Part shown: piece after piece, positions 1-5,842 of the stretch
Numbering within the stretch: position 1 is the stretch's first letter
Layout: every line of letters starts with the position of its first letter
Assembly: GCA_002432545.1 (NCBI GenBank)
Contig: DJFR01000203.1
Span: 66,667-77,789, forward strand
Direction of reading: 5' to 3'
Source of the DNA: Flammeovirgaceae bacterium UBA5867
Lineage (GTDB): Bacteria > Bacteroidota > Bacteroidia > Cytophagales > Cyclobacteriaceae
Length of the DNA: 11,123 nt
The notes under the pieces: model-generated
Databases searched by the model: none
The model's input: only the letters and a program-made list of their open reading frames with translations
What the model was told of the DNA's origin: nothing
Position numbers and translations under genes: made by a program

Positions 1-1166
1 CTGCCGGTGACTGATCCTTTTTCAGAATCTGCCTTTACATCGAACCACAGATCGGCATTGCGTTTGTCCTCGGTAAATTCAAAGCCGTTATTGGCAAGGA
101 GATTCCGGAGTTTATTGCTGATCTGAAAGTTCGCTTTGTTCTGTCCGAAGCTTTTTTCATCGGCGGTCATGAATACAACCGGGCGTTGCACCTTTAATGT
201 TACCTGCGCACGCGGCACATTCAACGTAGCGGCAATGAGTTTATATACCGGTGAACCGCTGGTACCACTCATGCCATCTATATCTACTTTTATACCGACA
301 GTCTGTTCCAGCTCTTTTGAACTGATCTTGTTCATTAGAATTTTACTCTGTCCCTTCTCATCCGTTTTATAGTTTGGAAAAACATCGCCTGCACCTTTTT
401 CAAAGGCAGCATACAATGGCAGATTTATAGCGGGTTTGTTAAGATCTTTATATACCGCTTTCACGATAACTGTTTGTGTGCTCTGGTTGATTCTGCGATT
501 CAATTCTATCGTAGCCGGATCAACACGAAGGTTAATTTTATCAAGCACGTTTTGAATAGAAGCATATATTTCATTGACAAGTAACACGTCCCTACCATCG
601 AGCGTGACACGAATGGCTTCACCCAGATATTTTTCTATACTGCGAAATGCCTGGAAGTAGTACGTTACAGATTGGAGGCGCTCACCATCTTTCTCGGCTT
701 GTCTCGCTTTCTGCAGATAATCAGTAGCCAATAATGTAGCGTTCCGTTTTTGTTCTTCTTTGATCTGGCGATACCGCGCGATTGACAGCCGGTAGTATAC
801 CCAATAGTTTCCGGCATCTTCCCAGGCGTCTACCAATTCAAATTCTTCTATTTCATCAGCCGTGGTAGTCTTGATGATCTGCTCATACTGCTCGGTAAAT
901 TTTTTATCGGCCTCGAACTGACTCAGCACCGAAGTACTGGAGACATTTACTTTAATATCCGACACCAGGTCGTCAAGCGCACTCTTCTTGGCCGCCTGTA
1001 TATAGTTATTGCTACCGTCTTTCTTGCTGTGCCCTATACCGGTATAGTAGCCATCCTGGTAAGGTTCCGTTCGCAGCCAGGCCGGCTTGAGTGATTCAGG
1101 ATCTGGCGGCTGCACCTTAGGACTGCAGGCTGAAATTATTAAGAGTAGCGTAAAAAGTCGTTTCAC
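1..1166 (-). CDS. LPP20-family lipoprotein (3' end beyond left edge)
   Basis: About 388 codons are open on the minus strand with no stop before the window edge, so the C-terminus is missing. The start is a GTG at 1166-1164; an in-frame stop lies four codons upstream (1178-1176) and there is no in-frame ATG near it. The product begins with a lipoprotein signal: basic VKR, a hydrophobic run, then lipobox ISAC with Cys14 followed by SPK. Residues about 22-150 look like the LPP20 domain (PAWLRTEP, a YYTGIGHS-like motif, then a long helical A/K/E-rich part and WVYYRLS), as in outer-membrane LPP20 lipoproteins. The remainder is beta-rich with repeated VxVxV strands and resembles the C-terminal part of larger Bacteroidota LPP20 proteins. 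It is probably anchored in the outer membrane; its molecular function is unknown. It is divergent from the CHRD lipoprotein. Family call is from motif recognition only. Confidence 0.
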   Translation of the reverse strand, partial: MKRLFTLLLIISACSPKVQPPDPESLKPAWLRTEPYQDGYYTGIGHSKKDGSNNYIQAAKKSALDDLVSDIKVNVSSTSVLSQFEADKKFTEQYEQIIKTTTADEIEEFELVDAWEDAGNYWVYYRLSIARYRQIKEEQKRNATLLATDYLQKARQAEKDGERLQSVTYYFQAFRSIEKYLGEAIRVTLDGRDVLLVNEIYASIQNVLDKINLRVDPATIELNRRINQSTQTVIVKAVYKDLNKPAINLPLYAAFEKGAGDVFPNYKTDEKGQSKILMNKISSKELEQTVGIKVDIDGMSGTSGSPVYKLIAATLNVPRAQVTLKVQRPVVFMTADEKSFGQNKANFQISNKLRNLLANNGFEFTEDKRNADLWFDVKADSEKGSVTG

Positions 1167-1231
1167 AAAATAACCTTAAGCAGTTGAGCGTTTGAGCTAT
1201 TGCCACATCCGTGCCAATTTGCTCGTCCGGA

Positions 1232-1239
1232 CAAATCTA
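1232..1239 (-). promoter_or_regulatory. Candidate -7 element for the LPP20 lipoprotein gene
   Basis: The minus strand reads TAGATTTG, an exact match to the Bacteroidota primary sigma-factor -7 consensus TAnnTTTG. It would place the transcription start near 1225, about 60 bases upstream of the GTG start. No good TTTG -33 element is visible at the usual distance; only a TTTC about 16 bases upstream comes close. Assignment rests on the one motif. Confidence 0.3.
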
Positions 1240-1261
1240 CACGGGAAAGGGCTCTGAAATG

Positions 1262-1290
1262 TTTGGCGAATGCTATTTTTTTTAACTTTA
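1262..1290 (+). promoter_or_regulatory. Candidate Bacteroidota-type promoter of the CHRD lipoprotein gene
   Basis: TTTG at 1262-1265 and TAACTTTA at 1283-1290 fit the Bacteroidota -33 (TTTG) and -7 (TAnnTTTG) elements, with a 17-base spacer and one mismatch in the last -7 base. The predicted start of transcription lies just before the ATG at 1308, giving a leader of roughly 10 bases. This supports 1308 over the in-frame ATG at 1200 as the translation start. Confidence 0.45.
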
Positions 1291-1307
1291 TCGTAAATCC
1301 GATATAT

Positions 1308-1817
1308 ATGAAAAAGGTGATAGGAGGAATACTGCTGGCGGGGAGCCTGATTGCTTGCCAGGACAATGAAACGGGTAACAAAGATTTTACAGGTAACGAA
1401 ACGGTTTATTCACTTACGGTCGGCTCGGAATATGACGTAGACGGAACCGTAACACTGAAAGAAAAGACAGATGGAAGCACCGTGGTGATCGTGGCTCTTT
1501 CAGGAACAGAGGGCAACGCAGAACATCCGGTACATATACACCTGGGAGATATCGCTGCACCGGGCGCAGATGTATACGCATTGTTGAATCCTGTCGTGGG
1601 AAGTGTGGGTACAAGTGAAACATCGCTTACCAAAGTAGCAGACGAATCAACCATCACGTACAAGCAACTGGTAGCACTCAATGCCTGTATGAAAGTACAC
1701 CTGGCTGCCACCGGTGAAAGTAAAGACATTATTCTGGCAGGCGGTAACATCGGGAGCGCTGTAACCAAAGCCTCTTCTTCCGGACGCGTTGCCTTTGGAG
1801 TATGTAAAAGTGAGTAA
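1308..1817 (+). CDS. CHRD-domain (Cu/Zn-SOD-like fold) lipoprotein
   Basis: A 169-residue lipoprotein. The ATG at 1308 is chosen over the in-frame ATG at 1200 because only the shorter form starts with a lipoprotein signal (MKK, hydrophobic stretch, lipobox LIAC with Cys17), and the promoter-like sequence lies between the two. The residues after Cys17 (QDNE) are acidic, like lipoprotein export signals that send proteins to the cell surface in Bacteroidota. The domain covers about 32-165: H73, H76 and H78 in an HPVHIHLGD motif, an ITYxxL segment, KVHLAA with H131, and a GNIG turn. This pattern is typical of bacterial CHRD proteins, which resemble Cu/Zn superoxide dismutase. C127 and C166 could form a disulfide. 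No catalytic role is known for this type and several SOD metal ligands are not evident. It ends at a strong terminator facing a convergent gene. Confidence 0.82.
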   Translation: MKKVIGGILLAGSLIACQDNETGNKDFTGNETVYSLTVGSEYDVDGTVTLKEKTDGSTVVIVALSGTEGNAEHPVHIHLGDIAAPGADVYALLNPVVGSVGTSETSLTKVADESTITYKQLVALNACMKVHLAATGESKDIILAGGNIGSAVTKASSSGRVAFGVCKSE

Positions 1818-1830
1818 AATGAAATTCTGA

Positions 1831-1850
1831 ATATATAGTCCGCTATATAT
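1831..1850. repeat. Perfect 8-bp inverted repeat with UCCG loop
   Basis: ATATATAG, a TCCG loop, then CTATATAT form a perfect 8-bp hairpin just after the CHRD stop codon and directly before the main terminator hairpin. In plus-strand RNA the loop is UCCG, of the UNCG family, though the closing pair is G-C instead of the favoured C-G. It may protect the mRNA 3' end or act as part of the terminator. Confidence 0.55.
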
Positions 1851-1851
1851 T

Positions 1852-1894
1852 AAAAGCCGTTCTGTAAAGGAGATTCTTTATAGGACGGCTTTTT
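1852..1894. terminator. Bidirectional rho-independent terminator between convergent genes
   Basis: The arms 1852-1869 and 1876-1893 pair over 18 bp (with wobble pairs) around a six-base loop, GAGATT. The outer stem starts AAAAGCCG and ends CGGCTTTT, so a run of T follows the stem on both strands (five T on the plus strand, 1890-1894). It lies 34 bases after the CHRD gene and a few bases from the stop of the opposite SRPBCC gene, so it can serve both. Confidence 0.88.
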
Positions 1895-1902
1895 GATTTA
1901 CA

Positions 1903-2403
1903 TCAGGCGTTGATAACATCGTGCAGCCGGGCATTTTTATTTCGCAGATCGATACCGCCTTCCAATGAAGACTTAAGATTGGCGAGGTAGAACGTCCATC
2001 CCTGCATGCAACCGAGATGATAATTTACTTTTCCTTCTTCGGTAAGCGGTATATTACTTTGTGTAAGCACGCAGAGCGTTTCATCCTGCTCTTCCTTCAC
2101 GTGAATATTAACAATGCAGCCGCCTGAGAATGTAAACTGAAACGAATCTTTTCCATTAGCCTGCAATACTTTGCCATACTCTACGGTTTCATCGCCGTAG
2201 CCAAACCACAGCCATGTATAGGTATCGCCCGCCTGCACGTTGCTGTGTGCATCGCGCGGTGTACCATCGGTTTTTACAAATGCCGCTAACCGTAAAAACC
2301 AATCTTCAAGTCCCTGTTGTGTGGCCCAGCAGGTATAGATTGACTTTGCATCAGCTTTAATGCTTATGCGTTTGGTAAACGTACTCCAGTCATATTGCAT
2401 CAT
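1903..2403 (-). CDS. SRPBCC / AHSA1-type START-like domain protein
   Basis: A 166-residue cytoplasmic protein with no signal peptide or membrane segment. It has the usual order of an SRPBCC (Bet v1-like, AHSA1) domain: an N-terminal strand FTKRISIKADA, a helix with the typical WATQQGLEDWF pattern, central strands including YTWLWFGYGDETVEYGKVL and SFQFTFSGG, a late strand ETLCVLTQSNI, and a C-terminal helix HLGCMQGWTFYLANLKSSLE. Such folds bind hydrophobic ligands or, in AHSA1 itself, help Hsp90; the ligand here cannot be told. Length is normal. Two ATG codons are adjacent (2403 and 2400) and the choice is arbitrary. It lies 123 bases downstream of the EF-G-like gene, with that gene's terminator in between, so it is probably transcribed separately. 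Confidence 0.85.
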   Translation of the reverse strand: MMQYDWSTFTKRISIKADAKSIYTCWATQQGLEDWFLRLAAFVKTDGTPRDAHSNVQAGDTYTWLWFGYGDETVEYGKVLQANGKDSFQFTFSGGCIVNIHVKEEQDETLCVLTQSNIPLTEEGKVNYHLGCMQGWTFYLANLKSSLEGGIDLRNKNARLHDVINA

Positions 2404-2456
2404 GCTCTATCGATTTATATACCTTTAATACTATAACGCTGTCATCAAGATGAGAC

Positions 2457-2509
2457 AAAAAATATTATCCCGCAGATCGCGCCCCTATTCTACGCAACCT
2501 GCAGGATAA
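2457..2509 (-). terminator. Terminator of the EF-G-like gene
   Basis: In minus-strand RNA, bases 2509-2499 (TTATCCTGCAG) pair with 2475-2465 (CTGCGGGATAA) as an 11-bp stem with one G-U pair and a 23-base loop. The stem is followed by ATATTTTTTG, six T at 2462-2457. On the plus strand the same stem has a mismatch, so it works best for the minus strand. It lies 17 bases past the EF-G-like stop codon. The long loop lowers confidence. Confidence 0.6.
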
Positions 2510-2526
2510 ATCCTCCGAAACTATAT

Positions 2527-4656
2527 CTATACTTCTTCCAGTACCTGCAACGACCGGGCAAGCTTCTGCTGCAGCTCGAATGATACCGGAACAAAATCAG
2601 CAAAACGTTGTGTAAAGCTTGCACGTCCCTGCGAAAGGGAACGTAATGTTGTTGAGTATTTATCAAGCTCTGCCAAAGGCACACGCGCTTTTATAACCTG
2701 GTAGTTTCCTTTGCTGTCCATGCCCATGATCAGCGCTCTTCGCGTTTGCAGATCTCCCATCACTTCACCCATTACTTCTTCGGGCAACATGATTTCCACA
2801 TCATATACCGGCTCCAGCAGTTGAGGTTCTGCTTTGAGAAAGGCTTCCTTAAATGCCATCATGCCGGCAATCTTGAACGATATATCATTGGAATCAACCG
2901 GGTGCATTTTACCATCGTATACCATAACCCGCACATCGCGAACGTACGAACCTGTAATCGGGCCCTCTTCCATTTTTTCCATCACGCCTTTTAATATCGA
3001 AGGTATAAATCGTGTATCAATTACACCACCTACTATACAGTTATAAAATACAAGTTTACCGCCCCATTCCAGGTCGAGTACTTCCTTGCCACGCACACTA
3101 TATTCGGTTGGCTCGGGCATACCTTCCATATAGGGCTCTATCTTGAGATGTACTTCTCCAAACTGCCCTGCTCCTCCGGATTGTTTTTTATGACGATAGC
3201 TGGCGGTTGCACTCTTACGAATAGTTTCGCGATATGATATACGCGGACTTTCAAAATTAATATGCAGCTTATATACATTCTCTAAAAACCACTTGCATAC
3301 TGCCAGGTGTAATTCGCCCTGACCCGAGACAATTAACTGTCGCAGCTCCTTGGAATATTCTACTTCAATGGTTGGATCTTCCTGGTGGATCTTCTGCAAT
3401 ACTTCTCCAATCTTTTCATCATCATTTTTACTCAACGCAATGACTGCTGTTCGTATGCGAGGCTCCGGAAATTCAATGGGCTCGATGGTAACATCAAATC
3501 CTTTGGCATGCAGTGTCTGGTTGCTAAAGGTATCTTTCAGTTTTAGCGTAGCTCCTATATCTCCTGCCACTAACTTATCTACAGGTGTTCTGCTTTTTCC
3601 ATCCATGATAAAGAGCTGATGTATACGCTCGGTTACTCCTGTCTGACTATTGATAAGTTCGGAGGTTGTATTTACTTCTCCGGATATAACTTTGAAAAAC
3701 GACAGCTTACCTAGATTAGGCTCTATATGTGATTTGAATATAAACAGCACGGCAGGCTGTGAAGGATCAAAGTTTAATTCTTTACCTTCGGTTGTAAGCT
3801 CGGGTGTAGCTTCGCGCGGACAAGGTGCTACATTATCAATGAAGCCCATCATTCTGCCACTGCCCATATTGCGTTTGGCCGACATCACAAATACCGGAAA
3901 CACATCGTGATGAATCATACCAAGTTTTAGTCCTTCGCGCATTTCATCTTCATCCAGTGTACCTTTCTCAAAATATTTCTCCATCAGCTTCTCATCATTC
4001 TCTGCAGCTTTCTCCACGAGTGCATTATGCAGTTCTGTAGCGCGTTCTTTCTCTTCATCGGGTATCGGTAATTTCTGCGGCTTGCCTCCCTCGGGCGGAA
4101 AGGTATACATGACCATACGCAGCAGATCAATGATGGCGTGAAAACTTTCGCCTTGTGTTACGGGGTATTGCATTTGCGTAACGGCATTACCAAAACGTTC
4201 ACGAAGACTCACAAGCGCTGCATCAAAATCTGCTTTGGGATGATCGACCTGGTTGATAGCGAAGATGGTTGGCTTTTGAAAACGATCTATATAATTCCAG
4301 ATTAATTCAGTACCTACTTCTACACCATGTTGTGCGTTAACCACCATAACACATGTATCGGCTACACGCACCGAAGAAATTATCTCGCCTATAAAATCAT
4401 CAAAGCCCGGAGTATCAATGATGTTAATCTTGTAATCGTGCCATTCGCTATGAAGTGTGGTGGCAAACACCGAGTTCCCTCGCTCCTGTTCTATTTCATG
4501 ATAATCAGATATAGTGTTCTTACCTTCAATAGAGCCTCTCCGGTGTACAATGCCGGCTTCGTAGATCATGTCTTCGGCCAGCATGGTTTTGCCGGCCTTG
4601 GGCGCCCCCAGCAGAACTATGTTCTTGAGGTGCTTTTCATCATAGACTTTCATCAT
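2527..4656 (-). CDS. Elongation factor G-like translational GTPase (divergent paralogue)
   Basis: A full-length 709-residue protein with the five-domain EF-G plan. The G domain (about 1-285) has P-loop GAPKAGKT (17-24), switch I ending ERGNS (58-62), G3 DTPGF (81-85), G4 NQVD (135-138) and a SAK motif near 258. Domains II and III follow (about 295-470). Domain IV starts near YRETI and has the loop SGGAGQFG plus FIPSILKGVMEKM. Domain V ends with LRSLSQGRASF. In true EF-G these motifs are RGIT, DTPGH and NKxD, so the catalytic His, the switch I Thr and the G4 Lys are all changed. It is therefore more likely one of the EF-G-like paralogues (cd04170-type) than the main translocase, and its ribosomal role is uncertain. 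It is also too long and lacks grounds to be a TetM/TetQ protection protein. Two ATG codons are adjacent at the start. No partner ribosomal-protein genes lie beside it. Confidence 0.92.
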   Translation of the reverse strand: MMKVYDEKHLKNIVLLGAPKAGKTMLAEDMIYEAGIVHRRGSIEGKNTISDYHEIEQERGNSVFATTLHSEWHDYKINIIDTPGFDDFIGEIISSVRVADTCVMVVNAQHGVEVGTELIWNYIDRFQKPTIFAINQVDHPKADFDAALVSLRERFGNAVTQMQYPVTQGESFHAIIDLLRMVMYTFPPEGGKPQKLPIPDEEKERATELHNALVEKAAENDEKLMEKYFEKGTLDEDEMREGLKLGMIHHDVFPVFVMSAKRNMGSGRMMGFIDNVAPCPREATPELTTEGKELNFDPSQPAVLFIFKSHIEPNLGKLSFFKVISGEVNTTSELINSQTGVTERIHQLFIMDGKSRTPVDKLVAGDIGATLKLKDTFSNQTLHAKGFDVTIEPIEFPEPRIRTAVIALSKNDDEKIGEVLQKIHQEDPTIEVEYSKELRQLIVSGQGELHLAVCKWFLENVYKLHINFESPRISYRETIRKSATASYRHKKQSGGAGQFGEVHLKIEPYMEGMPEPTEYSVRGKEVLDLEWGGKLVFYNCIVGGVIDTRFIPSILKGVMEKMEEGPITGSYVRDVRVMVYDGKMHPVDSNDISFKIAGMMAFKEAFLKAEPQLLEPVYDVEIMLPEEVMGEVMGDLQTRRALIMGMDSKGNYQVIKARVPLAELDKYSTTLRSLSQGRASFTQRFADFVPVSFELQQKLARSLQVLEEV

Positions 4657-4835
4657 GGCTGTAGATTTTTAGGTGGAAGAATTCGTAAGTATACCCGTAC
4701 GTTTGATAACGTTTCCCTGAAAGCGATTCCCATGAAGTTTTTCATAGGCAGGAGATTTTAAGAATTGCGAAAACGCAGAAGACGGGACTTGTGATGGAAG
4801 TTACGGTAAAAAGTGGAATGATGAAAGTGGGAGAC

Positions 4836-4906
4836 GTTAATCGTTATCCGTTAATTGTTATTCGTGATGTGATCATCCGTTATTATTATCTTGTAACGAA
4901 TAACGG
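4836..4906. repeat. Overlapping CGTTAT-type inverted repeats in the divergent intergenic region
   Basis: The 285 bases between the EF-G-like gene and the DUF4412 gene hold several variants of CGTTATyCGTTA. CCGTTATT (4877-4884) pairs perfectly with AATAACGG (4899-4906). GTTATTCGT (4857-4865) pairs perfectly with ACGAATAAC (4896-4904). Both use the same right arm, so the two hairpins exclude each other. The region must contain both divergent promoters, but I cannot place a convincing TTTG/TAnnTTTG pair. The rest (4657-4835) shows no gene. Confidence 0.5.
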
Positions 4907-4941
4907 TATAACACGTACCAACGCTTAACGAAAACAACACC

Positions 4942-5778
4942 ATGAATATGAAAAAAGTACTCCTCACCCTCGCCTTGATCATCCTCGTCATGCAAAGTCG
5001 TGGTCAGTCTTTTGAAGGCATTATTAAATGGGCTATTACTATGGATATTACCGATCCGAAAATGAAAGCTGAAATGGAAGAAGCGCAGAAGCGGATGAAG
5101 GATCCGGCTAACCAGGCCAAGATAAAAGAGATGGAAGAAAAAATGAACGATCCGCAGTTTAAGGCGATGATGGAATCTAACCCGCAGATGAAATCGCAAA
5201 TGGACAACATGATGAAGATGATGAAGGGTGGAGACTTGTCTTCGTTCATTCCGAAAGGTTCAACAGCAAAAGTAAAAGATGGCAATACGCTATACTCGAT
5301 GGAAGGCGGCATCATGTCCAATTACGAAATACTTTCACTGAAAGGTAAAAATGAATCCTACCAGATTGACCGGCAGAATAAAACATACTATGTAATGCCG
5401 CACAACACCGAAACTTCCGAAACAGAAAAAAATGTAACGGTAACCAAGACTTCTGAGACCACAAAGATACTCGGCTATAGCTGCACGAAATATATAGTGG
5501 AGTACGCGGATGAAAAACACAAGACGCAGCAAATACTGTGGGCAACAAAAGATATACCCGGACTCGATCTGAAAAATATGGCCAGCAACCGGATGAGCCG
5601 CACTCAAAAAATATACTACGACAAAATTGATGGTGTGCCGTTAAAGATCGAGATTCATGTAGAGCAAGGTAACATGGTGATGGAGGCAAAAGAGATCAAG
5701 AAACAATCTTTAGCAGTTTCTGATTTTACTTTGCCTGCCGATTATAAAAAGGTAGACATGCCGTATGGCGTGAAATAG
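4942..5778 (+). CDS. Secreted DUF4412-domain protein with Met-rich insert
   Basis: A 278-residue exported protein. Residues 1-22 are a signal peptide (MNMKK, hydrophobic LLTLALIILVM, then QSRGQS), with likely cleavage around G21/Q22. The mature part starts FEGIIKW. Residues 34-94 are unusual: 14 methionines among charged residues, with DPxxxxxxM and NPQM units that look like the STI1 type. From about 105 the protein is beta-rich (YSMEGGIMSNYEIL, KTYYVMP, TTKILGYSCTKYIVEY, KIYYDKIDGVPLKIEI) and ends with DFTLPADYKKVDMP, which is typical of DUF4412 proteins of Bacteroidota. GLPGLI-family proteins have a similar layout and are the main alternative. It probably acts in the periplasm or outer membrane; function unknown. 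Starts at 4942 and 4948 are both possible. It stands alone between a divergent and a convergent gene. Confidence 0.78.
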   Translation: MNMKKVLLTLALIILVMQSRGQSFEGIIKWAITMDITDPKMKAEMEEAQKRMKDPANQAKIKEMEEKMNDPQFKAMMESNPQMKSQMDNMMKMMKGGDLSSFIPKGSTAKVKDGNTLYSMEGGIMSNYEILSLKGKNESYQIDRQNKTYYVMPHNTETSETEKNVTVTKTSETTKILGYSCTKYIVEYADEKHKTQQILWATKDIPGLDLKNMASNRMSRTQKIYYDKIDGVPLKIEIHVEQGNMVMEAKEIKKQSLAVSDFTLPADYKKVDMPYGVK

Positions 5779-5788
5779 ACTACAATAC

Positions 5789-5828
5789 TATTAACAGCGT
5801 TCCGGTTTCGACAGGAACGCTGTTAATA
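5789..5828. terminator. Hairpin between convergent genes, likely bidirectional terminator
   Basis: TATTAACAGCGTTCC (5789-5803) and GGAACGCTGTTAATA (5814-5828) form a perfect 15-bp stem with a 10-base loop. It lies 10 bases after the DUF4412 stop and 14 bases from the stop of the opposite malectin gene. There is no long T run on either strand, only AT-rich ends, so it may act partly as an mRNA 3' end structure. Confidence 0.75.
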
Positions 5829-5842
5829 ATACTCTATATCCA

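Noticed and set aside
1200..1307. In-frame 36-codon upstream extension of the CHRD lipoprotein from ATG 1200
   Set aside because: It would bury the lipoprotein signal inside the protein and overlaps the promoter-like elements at 1262-1290.
1163..1381. 72-codon open frame on the minus strand between the two divergent lipoprotein genes
   Set aside because: It overlaps the start of the CHRD gene, has no recognisable domain, and ends just inside the LPP20 start; its composition looks like non-coding antisense.
2527..4656. Tetracycline ribosomal protection protein (TetM/TetQ type)
   Set aside because: The length of 709 residues and domain layout fit EF-G-like paralogues better, and there is no mobile-element context.
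4327..4761. 144-codon open frame on the plus strand opposite the EF-G-like G domain
   Set aside because: It is antisense to a well-conserved coding region and shows no domain or signal of its own.
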